Shown: positions 24,921 through 36,139 of the stretch, in pieces | How positions within the stretch are numbered: position 1 is the first letter of the stretch | Layout: each line of letters begins with the position of its first letter | Source: Lepas anatifera | Lineage: Eukaryota > Arthropoda > Thecostraca > Lepadidae | Length of the DNA stretch: 64,000 bases | Assembly (NCBI GenBank): GCA_034440635.1 | Contig: JAOTON010000213.1 | Span: 248,001-312,000 of the forward strand | Reading direction: 5' to 3' | Made by a program: the position numbers and the translations under genes | The notes under the pieces: generated by a model | Databases searched by the model: none | Told to the model about the DNA's origin: nothing | The model's input: the letters and a program-made list of their open reading frames with translations, nothing else

Positions 24921-25901
24921 TTCACCCTCCCCCACCGGGGCCATCGATGCCCCCTAAGGTTTTTTCAGGATAGCAGGAAAACGACGAGACGCAGGACCGT
25001 GGTTGAGGTCTCAATCTCTTACCCTATCATTTTCTCACCATCCCTGCAATTTTTTACCCCGGGTCACCCACGGTCAGGTCACCAGGAGCTACGTTTCTCA
25101 GTCGATCGATTTGAAACTTCCTACACTTCATGGCCACGCCAGGGTCTACAAGGTGTATATCTGGGATTTTTTCGATTTCGTGACCTGAGATCAGGTCACG
25201 AGGTGACTTCTCCCATTGAAAAAAACATGGGAAAAAGCTGTCTTATGATCTAAAAGCCACAAAAGCGATTGCAAATGCTTGGCTTGCTCAGAAAAGCTTG
25301 GACACCCTTTCACGGATACCGGGGGTCATATTTGCCCTTTGATCTCTCTGAGGTCATCCAAGGTCAACCAGGGTCAAAAACAGTATTTTAGCAATAACTT
25401 TTGACCTGATTAAACTAGAGCACTGAATCAAACACCATTCGTGTATGTCTCATCCTTAGCATCCATTTGATATACGGCAAGGTCACTTTCTGACTTTAAG
25501 TGGCCTAGGGTCATATGAGGTCACGCGGTGACCTCTGGAGGTCAAACCACTGGCGGGAGGTCATTACATTCCAAAAGCAGGAAAAGGTCTGGCATTTTGC
25601 TATCCAATGTAGTTAACCAGATCTCAATAGCTCTAATGGCATAAGAGTTACGCCCAGTTTTCTAAAGCACTGCATATTTGAGTGAAAATAGCCTATCGTG
25701 ACCTAACTTGACCTCTGGAGGTCAAACCATTGACCTCAGCGCTTAAACATGTGAAGTAATTTCTTACTGAATTCACGCGAGCTTTCTAATGCACTTTGCA
25801 TATTTGCGCTAACCACCATATTTTCGAAGTTATTGTTGGCATCGATGGCCCCGATCGATGGGGCGCAGGTGGCGCCGGACCCCCAGTGGGGCGCGGGTTA
25901 A
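24921..25901. mobile_element. TTAA-flanked AGGTCA-rich element, family B copy 2 (uninterrupted)
   Basis: Left TTCACCCTCCCCCACCGG and right (in reverse) TTAACCCGCGCCCCACTGG form inverted termini. 981 bp, non-coding. It provides the uninterrupted reference for the nested copy at 18516 and the truncated copy at 30564. Confidence 0.8.
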
Positions 25902-26799
25902 CAAGTAGAGGTGTTCAAAAGTAACAAATGGTTCTAAAGAGCAACAACTGCTGGAAAAGGTGCGCCAAATCATGCATAAGAGGGTGGCTTAGAGTGGATG
26001 AGTGCGATCTTTTGTACAATGGAGCACCTTAGGGCTGAAAAGGGTCGGAAAATTGTCAAAACCGGGCGCCCAACTGCGAAGTTGAGGACAGACAGAAATG
26101 AGCGCGGTCCATGTTGAAGTGGGGCGGCCTAGGGCTGTCAAATAGCGGTGAAGGGTGAAGAAGGAGGGCTCAGTCATGCACTGGAGAGACACAACAGTAG
26201 CCCGCCCAAGGGCTGAAAGGGGTGGTCAATCTTGAAATAGAAGGCTCCGAACCACAAAATAGAGACCGACCGGAGGTGGGTAACGGCATCCACCATGAAG
26301 TGGGGAGTCTAAGGGCTGCAAAAGAGTGGCCAGTGGTAGAGAAGGGACGAAAAATCATAAAAGGGGCGGCTAAAAGTACACGAGGGCGGTGTATATTACA
26401 GTGGGGTGTCCAAGGCCTGAAAATGGTGGCCAAACATGAAATAGGGGCACCCAACCCCAAAACCGAGGGCGACTGGAGGTGAGTGAGGGTCGCTCACGTC
26501 GAAGTGGGGAGAGTTAGGGATGGAAAAGGGCGGCTGATAATGGAGAAGAGGTGAGCACTCATCGACGCCCCACTACAACATGGACCGCACTCGTCTACTT
26601 TTGGCCGCCCTCTTCTGCATGATGGTTCGTCCCAACTATTGGCCGCTCTTTTGCAGTCCTGGGGCTCCCCACTCCAACGTGAACCGCCCTCACACATCTC
26701 CCGCCACTCTCCATCTTGTAGTTGGGCGTATGAAAAATATAGGGACCCGCACAACTTCAGATGGGGCCCGTACCCTATCAGGGCGGCACACAACGGGGA

Positions 26800-27950
26800 C
26801 CTATGCAGCCTAGGAGTTAAAAACATATCAATCAGTTCAAAAGACCCGCAAAAGTCTGGGTGGGAACTGCAAGCAGAATTTTTCCAGCCTTACCATAGGA
26901 ATTTCAAACCAAACTTGTTTAACCAGGAATATTGGGACTTGGCACCAACGGGCAATTATTTTCCAGAAGCACTGAGTCCTTTTGAATCTTAAATAGCATA
27001 TCGGCAGACTACGCGTTAACTTTTGACGCTGATGTGTGCACAAGCTTGCCTATATTTTGTTCACCGACGTGATCGACTAGTGTTACCAACATTGTTGGCA
27101 AGTTGGAAGATTTTTCGAACTCTGACTGTAAGATTGAGGAGTGTACACTGAAAAAAACAACACCTGGAGCGTAGAATTTCAATCTGTCTAGTCCTAAACG
27201 TATCCCATTTTCGAGCATTTGTTTAGAATTCTTAATAAATTCATTCTGACAACTAGCTTAATTTTAGAATTAAAAGTGTAAATTACAAGCGTGTGGTAAT
27301 TTAATATCTGTGCTATTTTAGCACAGGGCAGTTCCATTCGTGCTAAAAATGCAAAGGGGTAAATTTATCCGTACATGTACTCTGTATAGTATTTCTATGG
27401 AACTCGCAAACTGCCTCAAGAATAGTCTTACTCTCCTGTGGTGAAACAATTCTGCCAATAGATTAAAACGAGATATTTGTTGATTTAACTACGCTTAATG
27501 AATGTTTTAATTCTTCTTATCTTCATTTGAGTGTGTTTCTATGATATAAGAAGGTATTTTTTACTACAGTTGACACGTGGGTGGAATGCTGCCATTTTGT
27601 TTTCGCTTCAGTTCTGAGCTTGAATCACCGCATTGCAGTTCTGCATCCCATAAAGTGTTGATCTTGACGCGTGGAGGTTAGTCTAGCCGTGGAGAAGAAA
27701 CGAAGACTAAATCATTCTAGCTAAGTGCAGCAAATAGCAAAGAGCTGTTGAATTTGCCTCAATGGGCCTGAATGAATCGTTTATATACATATCTTTGTCT
27801 GGCATCCAGGACGTCGTCAAGGATTTTCTACAAGAGGCCCGGATCCACAGTGGTGAGCTAGTGATAACCCATATTTTCACTTGAATTAAGCATATACAAT
27901 AATATTCCAGCAAAGATATCGAATGTATCCGTTTCCGAACAGTATAGTGG
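26800..27950. other. Intergenic, nothing recognised
   Basis: No supported feature. A poly-C run lies at about 27957. Confidence 0.35.
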
Positions 27951-27951
27951 T

Positions 27952-28569
27952 TTCAACCCCCCCCCCCCAATAGTGATGCTTTTGTTAGCCACTCTCGGGA
28001 CATAGATGAGTCATTCTAGGAAAAATCGTCCAGGTAGGCACGAAAAAGTCCAACATGACCCACTTCTCGGATTTCCACCAAACTTTTACCCAAGGCTCTC
28101 CATACAAAATAACAATTTGGGCCCATTTTCAGGACCAAAGGTGAAAGAGGTCACCAGATAGAGGTCATGAAATTTCCAAGGCTAACACGAACATTGAATC
28201 AGAAATAATTTTGTATCTTAAAAGTTGCTGATCTGAATTAATTTCTATGAATATTGCTGGATAGAAGATACAAAGGTTCAGATAAGAAAACTAAAAAACT
28301 TTGACTTCAGGTCAGGTTTTGACCTCGTGACCTTGTGAACTCCTCTTTAGATATAAAATTAAAAAGAATCATATTCCGATTTTTCACTGGGTGCTCCTCA
28401 GGGTATAAGCTAACCAATGGTGGGTGACCTATGTTTAAATCAGATTTAGTAACAGGTCACAGAGGCCATTACCTAGGTAAAGTTATCGTTTTTGGCCATG
28501 AACGGTTCTCCGGCCACCTCGGAAAAAAGTGGGGCTGGCCTCCGAGATCCCCTTCAGTGCGCGTGTTAA
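27952..28569. mobile_element. Family A TTAA element fragment
   Basis: The right end is clear: CAGTGCGCGTGTTAA at 28555-28569 matches the family A terminus. The interior has AGGTCA hexamers and the 'gaccttgtgaact' block. The left boundary is not certain; a C-run after TTTCAA near 27952 is the best candidate. Confidence 0.5.
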
Positions 28570-29150
28570 GAACGCTGTGCAGCGCCTCAGAGGTGATTTG
28601 CGGTGATGAGCGAAAAATATGTAGTGATAAGCGGATATAAAAGAGGAAAATTTGGGCAGTGTAAAAAGCAGAAGCCTAAGACAAAAACCATATACCTAAT
28701 GATGTTTGTGCAAAGAGGAACTAAATAATTTTAGTGATTGAAGGTCGATTTAAATACTGTTCCAGATTATAGTGCAAATTAGAGGTATTTATGTAGATTA
28801 TTAGAAATGGGTATGAAAACAAATGATTTAAACTCTCCGTTGCGTTGTGTATGTTTATCAGAGTGTATATTAATCAGCCTAATCAGACTAAAATGACCTC
28901 AAACGCTCCATGAGAATAAACTGGGTCGTTTTTTTAATCGGTGTTTCTTTTCTGCAGCAACGTAATATTGAACGCGGGCTCATTTTGCACCTTGCAAATA
29001 TTTTTCTACGCCAGGAATTTCACATTTTAATATATTTTTACCCCCTCACTTCCAGTTTACACACTTCCGGTTTAACTGATAATCTTTTTACTCCAGTGGT
29101 ATAATAATATTCCCTCAAAACACATGCATTTTTGCATTACACCGGGGTAA
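28570..29150. other. Intergenic, nothing recognised
   Basis: No supported feature. Confidence 0.35.
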
Positions 29151-29154
29151 AATG

Positions 29155-29395
29155 GGTTGCGGAATAATGCTGGAAAGAGGAGTTGATTTTGGCACCGTAG
29201 AAATAATACTAAAAGTGGCGTACTTTTTGGTAGCTGATATTTTCACACCCCACGGGCTGGGGTTGTATAATTCTTGTTTCATGGCATTTTACGCTTCTCA
29301 ATCTAAAAATATCGGGTGTAACATATTCACGGAAAGAAGAGTGGATTTTGGCACCGTAGAAAAATTCAATTTCTGGCGTACTTTTTCAGTGTATA
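29155..29395. repeat. Two tandem ~160-bp units
   Basis: The block GATTTTGGCACCGTAGAAA with its upstream ACGGAAAGAAGAG / TGGAAAGAGGAG context occurs at about 29171 and 29331, each followed by GGCGTACTTTTT. It lies beside the Penelope-like remnant and may belong to its terminal repeat. Confidence 0.5.
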
Positions 29396-29436
29396 ACAGT
29401 GGTTGACAGCTATTAATACTTAAACCAACACAGCAG

Positions 29437-29480
29437 GCAGATGAACGCGTTTCGACAAAAATTGTCTTCTTCAGCATCTA
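29437..29480 (-). ncRNA. Hammerhead-ribozyme-like motif of a Penelope-like element
   Basis: The minus strand reads CTGAAGA, then a stem AGACAA/TTGTC with a short T-rich loop, then GAAACGCG: the conserved CUGANGA / stem II / GAAA core. Flanking TAGATG and CATCTG can pair as stem I. Penelope-like elements are known to carry such minimal hammerheads in their terminal repeats, and the element remnant is directly adjacent. Helix III would be very short, and the cleavage triplet (GUU or UUC) is not certain, so activity is doubtful. Confidence 0.5.
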
Positions 29481-29739
29481 TGGTAGGAGGGATAAGGAAC
29501 CCGCCATCAAGACATGCAGCAGTTTCATCGTTTAGATTTTTGTGCAAAATTATCGTGCGACAGAACTATAAAGGCACCGTTTTTGAGGATATTCTAATAA
29601 CGCTTTTTGAACTATTCTAAAATGTATACAAGGAAGCTTTGAGACATTCTAGACTTATCATTGTTCTAAATAATGTTCTATTTTTATTTTATCATCATTA
29701 TTGTTTTTGTTATTATTATATAAACTATTATTATTTCTC

Positions 29740-30557
29740 TCTCTTTGCTTAACCAACTCCTAATACAGCCGCAGATTTTGCCCATTTCATGAAGCCTGGC
29801 CTAAGGTTAAAAGTATCATTTTTAGCTATATGTGCTGCTTCAGTAGCTCTCCTATTATCTTTGTTTTTACAAACTGCTATAATTTTAGCTCTATCCCAGT
29901 TTGGTAGATGATTTGTTTTCATGGAATGTATGACAAATACACTGAATTCTGGATTGTTTCGAAGGTCTCTTCTATGTTATTTTAATCTTGTTTTTACACC
30001 CCTTCCTGTTTTGTTTCGAAGGTCTCTTCTATGTTATTTTAATCTCGTTTTTAGACCCCTTCCTGGTTCACCTATGTACGATTTCGTGCACGACCCGCAC
30101 GGCAACTGATACACTACACTTTTTGGTTCTGGGTCATCGGATCTTTATTTTTTCGCTAAGATGCTGCTAAGTTTTTTACCGGAACAAAATGCTTCTTTGC
30201 AACCCGTTTCTTCAAGTTTGTTTGCAATAATTTCAGCTGGTTTGGAGTAAGGTATCGTAACACATCGTATCTGTTCCTTGTTGTTGGATTTCGTGGATCG
30301 TTTTCTTATATCTAGAGCTTTCTTGTTCATATTTATCAGAAATCCTCTTGGATATTTTCGTTTCGTGAACGAGGTCATAATATGTTCTATCTCTTCTTGC
30401 AGGTATTCATCAGTACAAATACGGAAGGCCTATCACTGTGACCTGAGTAATAATGTACATACATAGCATTCCTTGTTCGTTGGCTTTCGATATACTTTGA
30501 ATTTAACTTCGGCATTCCTAACAATCTCTGTGTCAAGGAAAGCTAGAGTTCATTTTT
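29740..30557 (-). pseudogene. Penelope-like retroelement remnant: RT end plus GIY-YIG nuclease
   Basis: Reading the minus strand from 30557 gives the end of a reverse transcriptase, FLDTEIVRNAEVKFKVYRKP, the classical '(F/L)LD..+.....+.VYRKPT' block. Next is AFRICTDEYLQEEIEHIMTS, the connector with VTIPYSKPAE, and then the GIY-YIG endonuclease start VVYQLPCGSCTKSYIG, followed by RDLRNNPEFSVFVIHSM and WDRAKIIAVCK. This order (RT, then GIY-YIG) is diagnostic of Penelope-like elements. The copy is dead: stops occur after the RT section (30145) and in RLK*HRRD, and a 54-bp internal duplication is present. Upstream RT sequence is missing because a TTAA element occupies 30564-31443. Confidence 0.85.
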
Positions 30558-30563
30558 GCATTT

Positions 30564-31443
30564 TTAAGCACTCAGGTCAATGGTTTGACCTCCAGAGGTC
30601 AAGTTAGGTCACATTAGGCTATTTTCACTCAAATATGCAATGCTTAAGAAATCTGAGCATAACTCTTATGCCATTAGAGCTATTGATATCTGCTAAAGTA
30701 TATTTGGTAGAAAAATGCCAGAACTTTTTCTGCTATGTGAAACGTAATGGCCTCCCGTCACTGGTTTGACCACCAGAGGTCACCTCGTGACCTAATATGG
30801 CCTAAGGTCACGAAAGCTTAAAAAGTGACCTTGCCGTATATCAAATGAAAGCCAGTGATGTGACATACACAATGGTGTTTGATTCAGCGCTCTAGCTTAA
30901 TTAGGTCAAAAGTTATTTTCAAAATACTGTTTTTGACCCTGGTGACCTTGGATGACCTTAGAGAGGTCAAAGGGTAAATATGGCCCCTGGGATCCGTGAA
31001 AAGGTGTTCAAGAATGCTTTTCTGAGCAATCCGAATATTTTCAATCGTTTTTGTGACTTTTAGATCATAAGATAGCTTTTCCCCACGTTTTTTTCAGTGG
31101 GAGAGGTCACCCCGTGACCTGGCCTCAGGTCAAAAAATAAAAAAATCCCGGACATACATCTTGTAGACCCTGAAGGGGTCACAATGTGTAGGAAGTTTCA
31201 AATGTATCGAGTTCGAACTGTAGCTCTTATAGAGCTCAGAAGTTGAAGTGAGATGACCTTGGTTGGCCTCGCCTAGTGACCTGACCTTGGGTGATCCGGG
31301 GTAAAAAATTTCAGGGATGGTGGGAAAATGATGGGGTGAGAGGTAAAGCTCTCGACCGAGGTGCTGCACTTCGTCATTTTCCTGCTATCCCGGAAAAAAA
31401 CCTTAGGGGCGACATCGATGGCCCCCTGTGGGGCGAGGGTTAA
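30564..31443. mobile_element. TTAA-flanked family B element, truncated, reverse orientation
   Basis: The right end GGGGCGAGGGTTAA at 31430-31443 is the family B terminus in reverse. The interior matches 24921-25901 in reverse orientation. The other end stops inside the element at an internal TTAA (30564-30567), about 150 bp short of the expected terminus, where it meets the Penelope-like remnant. Confidence 0.7.
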
Positions 31444-31559
31444 AAATAAAAGCACGTGTCTACCCGAACCAGCACTCACTGCACCTTACTATACCGCAGC
31501 ACTAGATGTGCCATAGCACACCTAGTTCAAGTTGTAAAAATGATCAGCGAGAAGGTGTA

Positions 31560-31655
31560 CAAATTACGCTGGAGCTACGCGCGGCCGTTTTATTATACCT
31601 CCGAAAAAAACCGAGGAAAGGCGGATACCTGCCCTTCCCCGTCAATGCACGTGTA
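31560..31655. mobile_element. Family A TTAA element end fragment
   Basis: Only the last ~95 bp of a family A copy: 'tacctccgaaaaaaaccgag' and the terminus CCCGTCAATGCACGTGTAAA. Confidence 0.55.
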
Positions 31656-31895
31656 AATTTACCATGAGATCGGTGATTTGTGCATTCGAAATTACTTGAG
31701 AAATGTCTGCCAGGTACAAAATGACCAGTCATATGGAACGCGGCATTTGGTTCACATGCTCACATCATTGATAAGAGCCACATTTGTCCTTATCTACCTT
31801 ACCTTCAGGTAAGTAAGCCTTTATAACAGTGTGGTGCTCCTACCATCCGATTACAGTAAAAATTCATGCCACTCTGGCAATGATTAGAATATTAA

Positions 31896-32085
31896 CTTGG
31901 TCCACCATAACTTAATATTAAGAACGTTTAAATGTCCCTGGAAACGTACTTGGTAAGAAAATTAGAGTCCACCATAACTAGGTTTTTCCAGCGTAGAAAT
32001 GTCCCCGAAAACGTTTACAATCAGAAAAAATTAAGTCCACCATAACCTAATTTCAACGACATAAAATGTCCCCCTAAAGCTTTTT
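31896..32085. repeat. Three tandem ~75-bp units
   Basis: The phrase GTCCACCATAAC(T/C)TAA occurs at about 31901, 31969 and 32035. Each is followed by ~30 bases to AATGTCCC(C/T)GAAAACGT. The units are moderately diverged. Confidence 0.65.
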
Positions 32086-32089
32086 TGAT

Positions 32090-33300
32090 GACAAACTTTC
32101 ACCTCACCGTACGGTCCACCCATAGTTGCAATGTGGTACAACAGCAGATATGTTAAAGATGGCGCCCACATCTATCAAGCCTTGCTGGTTTTGACGTCGT
32201 GGGATGCATGGTTTCCAAGTCCATGCAAACCTGTAAAGATGAAATGTCCCCCGATACCCGATTTGGGAAAATGGGTGAAGACCCGAGGACGCAGTGAGAC
32301 ATATATGAACGAAAAGAGACATATTTTATCTGTATTGAAGCAAAGGAAACAAAAGCATAGTTATATAGGGGATTTCGAAGATTTTAGTGAGAGTTGTTCT
32401 TGTATTCTCATGTTATCTTCCACAGGTAATAGTACAAATAGTATTTTGCAGAGCTGATGCAGAAGAAATCTTCTGTTTTGTGCCTTTTTTTCTTTGTACC
32501 ACCGAGTATATGTGAATGGCTTCAGAAAAATAAAGCCCATCGGCCCATCCGCCGTGCTATCATAGTTAGCAAACCAATAGAGACACCATAGTTAGTTACA
32601 ACAGTACTCTGAGCAAGTGCCATAAAACATTGTTTTTAGTCAGAAAGCATAAGGGAAGGAGATTGTGGGATGTTGGTGTGCGATCATACATGTAGGTTCG
32701 GGAGAAACTATGATATTGTGTTAAGGTTGATGATGGATGAAATATTTTTGTACCAACTGTAAGTGAACTCTGTGAGTATGCTAACTTTTAAAGATAGATG
32801 TTCTTTAATATTTGTCATTCTTAAAAGATAAGCAAGACATTTTTTGGGTTTTGGCAACCTATGTGGCCCTTGAACCTTTTAAATTAAAGATTAAACAGAG
32901 CATTCAGATAGCTCAAATTAGACCTTAACATCCCTTGATCTATACATGTTTAGGTACTATGGCAAGCTCATCTCTTTTTTCTCCCGTATGCTAGGTGGGG
33001 TAAATTTAGAAGTCTTATCCTTCCTCTATGTTGGAGATGTATGATGTGGGTAACAACAACTCTATTTTCTGTCCTCAATGATATTCTGTCTGGAGAATGT
33101 GGCTGGTTTCTTGAGGCATTTGGGGCAGCGCAGATCCTGCATATATCTGGAGGCATAAACTTGATTTCCAGAAGAAACTTTTGTTTCCAACCAGTGCACA
33201 TATCCATTCTGGTGTGTGGGGAGGTCGCTTATCAATAATTGCCATTTTCTCTGTTCTCCTTTTCATTGCTTTGTAGCAAACATGATATATGTTTTATATA
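32090..33300. other. Mostly anonymous; possible degenerate exon on the minus strand
   Basis: A minus-strand frame at about 33062-33180 reads QVYASRYMQDLRCPKC followed by LKKPATFSRQNIIEDRK and a stop. CPKC is a CxxC zinc-ligand pair, and 'QDLxCxKC' recalls the C-terminal zinc region of DNA polymerase epsilon. Only this fragment is seen, other parts of such a gene are absent, and frames shift on either side. Treat it as a possible processed or broken exon, or chance. Confidence 0.2.
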
Positions 33301-33307
33301 TATATTC

Positions 33308-33990
33308 ACCATTGTGGAAAGTATTGCAGCTGGTCAGAAGAGTCACACCAGCCATCTAAAACTCTGGCACAAATTTGCACAGCCAGCCACCTAAATTCAC
33401 ACCAATCTGCAGTATACCAGGGAGAAAGCACCCATCCCTACCCTAGTGTGCAAAGTATGGCATTTTCTTCAAGATCTCGTTGGTGCGAGTGTACTTGGAG
33501 ACGGGATCAAGTGGTGCAAAGTCAATCAACCTTGTGTGAATTTGTGAGACTGGTGCAAGAAAGGTGACACTGAAAACCAAACAAATATTGACTGAATGGT
33601 TATAAAGACTGAGGAGGGGGCTTGAAAAAGTCCTTAACTATCTCACTAATAAGAGAGACAGCATTGCATTGTGTGGGTAGGAATGAGAGCGTTTTTCCCT
33701 GGTAATATGACAGGTTAGTGTGAATTGTTGGTGGCTGTCAGTGCAAGAATTTCAGATGGCTGGTGCAGCTTGTCTGGCCTGCTGCCATACTTTGCAGACA
33801 GGTCCCTACCCACATGATGCAATTTTCCTTGTGTCTTTATAACCATTTTTCCATTATTTTTTTGGTTTTCAGCGTTACCTCCCTTGCACCAGTCTCAAAT
33901 TTGCACCAGGTTAATAAAATTTGCACCACTTGTTCCTGTCTCCAGGGGCACTCACATTGACTAGGCCTAGTCAAAAGTACCATACTTGTA
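33308..33990 (-). mobile_element. Miniature inverted element interrupted by a copy of itself
   Basis: Read on the minus strand, the outer segments (33308-33443 and 33803-33990) match the 365-bp element at 37861-38225. They contain its 'ccagccacctaaattcacacc' / 'accagggagaaagcaccca' right part and its 'ttgcaccagtctcaaattt' left part. The inner element splits it at 33444. Outer ends are diverged. Confidence 0.7.
33435..33811 (+). mobile_element. Miniature element with 9-bp target duplication (inner copy)
   Basis: 359 bp (33444-33802) flanked by the exact duplication TCCCTACCC at 33435-33443 and 33803-33811. The ends are inverted: TAGTGTGCAAAGTATGGCA at the left and, in reverse, CCTGTCTGCAAAGTATGGCA at the right. 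The same design with TSD TAGGACGGC occurs at 37861. A 9-bp duplication suggests a Mutator-like mobiliser; 8 bp (hAT or P type) is possible if the first T belongs to the element. Confidence 0.8.
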
Positions 33991-34169
33991 GCAAACAATG
34001 ATTTTGTTGCTTCTTTTTCTGCTGTCACTTTTGTGTAATAACTTGAAATATAGTAATGTGATGGATAGCATTCTTATAAAACACTTTGGCCCTAAGCCAA
34101 GTTTGTGCTCACATTTAAGTCCTGGGAATTGAAGTCTTCCATTCCATATTTTTTGCCTGTCCTTCCCTA

Positions 34170-36134
34170 ATGCTTGTATGAATTTTTCAGGTGCTGCCAG
34201 TGGCTTAAGATCTGTGGATGGTCCCTCACTTCCTGAAGCTGCTGAGGAACCACATCTTGGACCAGGTTCTGAGGCTACTGGGTCCAGAGGCGCCGGTAGT
34301 AGACAAGGGCCTCCCCCAGCAGCTTTTGGCAAAGGACAATGCCAAGCTTCTGCTTTGCCACGCCCTTCAGTTGGAGCATATAAAGGTATGGGCCATCAGT
34401 TTTGTGCAGCAAACTTTTACTTCCGTTCTTTTTATATGTGCTGGACGTGAAATTTAAATCATTTGTATAGGATTTTAAATTATTCAGTGCTCGGGAGTGC
34501 ACCTTTCCATTTGGTTTGTACCGTTTTTATTAATATACTGTGTACAATAGTATTTGCAGAGGCAAAATGGATTGCATTGCTATCAAATGAATCTCAGGTC
34601 ACTCATGCGAATGAACATATGAATATATTTTTCACTGGCAACGGGAACATAGCAATAATTTTAGTGGTCCTCTTTTGAATAAAAGGACATTATGAACCTT
34701 CCCTGATAGATGAATATAGATTTAAAACAAATCTATAAATGTGTGAGAGCTGAACATGTTTCATCTTCTAATATCTGTTAAGTTGAACAATCATGATAAA
34801 TGACTAGATTGTGAATATTTGGCTAAGTGTCAGTTATTCGCTCGATATAGCAAAACATCTAATAAAACTGTTCGTTTTGACAATCGCCCATCAGTTGATG
34901 ATCGTCAGATGAAGTTTATACCACAAAATTTCCGTCAGGTGACTGGCCAGGAGCGACAGCGAGTACGTCCAGTGGCCCAGATGCTCAGCGAGCGCGTGGG
35001 AAAGTGTCTACTCCACCTATTTGGTCAGCGCTTCGTCAAGCAGGCTCAGATCGTCATCACCTGCGACGAGATGTTCGACACCTGCAACTTTCGGTGCTTC
35101 CTGGACGGCAAGGCCCATCGGTCAGCATTCGGCTTGGAGCACACCATCAATGCTCAGTATACTTCTCTGCTCGAGTTCATGCGGCTGATTCGGGACTCCC
35201 GAGTCGGATGCCAGAGCAGGTACCATTCCAGAACGGGTTCATCATGTCCTTAACAGCCCTGCGAGGTCTCCACAGCATGCTTCAGAACATCTACGGTGTC
35301 AAGTACTTTCTGACGTCTCGGGTGAATCAGGACATGGTAACAAACTTCTTCTCTCAGGTCAGGTGCTTGGGAGCAGGCAGCACCCACCCAACGGCAGTGG
35401 AGGCGAAGACTCGTGTTCTCATGCTAGACCACATACTGATGGACCCCAGTCTCGCTGGAAGAAGAAGAATCAACATACCTGAGTGCGGCTACCCTGCAAC
35501 TGGACACCCCCCCCGACAGTCATTACTGAAGAGCTGGATGACATCGCTGCTGTGTGATCAGATGGAGAGGGTGCAGCCGTGCCCCGCTCCACCGGTACCG
35601 GACAACCCGGAGCAGGACTGGCTGGACGAGGATGACCAGGACGACGCCGCGGAACGAGCTGCTCCGTCAGCAGGGGACGCGAACCAAAAACTTTGTAAGC
35701 AGGCACCGGCCTACGTGGCGGGCTTTGTTGCTGCAAAATGCAAACCTGTGGACAGCTCTCTCTGATACATATCATCGACCGTGCCTGTAGTAGATGAAAG
35801 TGGGAAACTGCAGTGGTTGCAACGTCTCAATCGGGGTGGTCTCACAATACGAAGTGAAAAGTGGCTTAGGCAAGTAGGGGAGCTAGAGGCTTTAGTTTGT
35901 GATATGCATGGACCAAGCGACATCGATAGGAAACCAGGATTCATTCGCCGTTTGACTTCTGATGTGCTGGTTAAATTCCCGGACCTTCACCAAAAGGTAG
36001 CGCGAAAGTACGCGGTGACGAGAACACACATGCGGGTGAAGTGGCTGCAACGGTTGTATGCGGAGGGGAAGCGAAAGGCAAGGGCAGAACAGAAAAGTCG
36101 TCGGGAAATGAAGAGAATGCGTTACTACATTTAG
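34170..36134 (+). pseudogene. P-element / THAP9-like transposase, broken
   Basis: Three pieces in order give the P-superfamily transposase layout. Piece 1 (34218-34386) is MVPHFLKLLRNHILDQ with LLLCHALQLEHIK, the region before the insertion domain, ending at a donor-like AAAG|GTATGG. Piece 2 (about 34819-35763) is FRQVTGQERQRVRPVAQ, then VPFQNGFIMSLTALRG, TSRVNQDMVTNFFSQVR and AYVAGFVAAKC, matching the 'TSRINQD.xENFFSxIR' and 'YIAGYVAxK' signatures. Piece 3 (35781-36134) contains WLQRLNRGGLTI and a basic end. It is inactive: a stop (TAA) precedes MVPHF, a frameshift falls near 35215, and a stop with a frame change lies at 35763-35781. The N-terminal THAP domain and the terminal repeats were not found. 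It lies about 180 bp from the miniature elements at 33.3-34.0 kb. Confidence 0.85.
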
Positions 36135-36139
36135 TAAAA

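Larger units (their letters stand above)
23920..26800. repeat. Decayed ~190-bp tandem repeat with inverted arm, broken by insertions
   Basis: The phrase 'caaccacaaa.tagagggcgaccggagg' recurs near 24157, 24513, 26067, 26244 and 26446, each time followed by 'ggttcacgt.gaagtgggg' and 'ctaagggctgaaaa.ggtgg'. This gives a unit of roughly 180-200 bp. From about 26560 to 26735 the same unit is in reverse complement, forming an inverted arm. The array is split by SINE copies (24223-24400, 24570-24915) and by a TTAA element (24921-25901). Confidence 0.65.

Noticed and set aside
35004..35765. Intact 253-codon gene
   Set aside because: It is one frame of the broken P-type transposase; upstream homologous sequence continues in another frame, so it is not a gene of its own.
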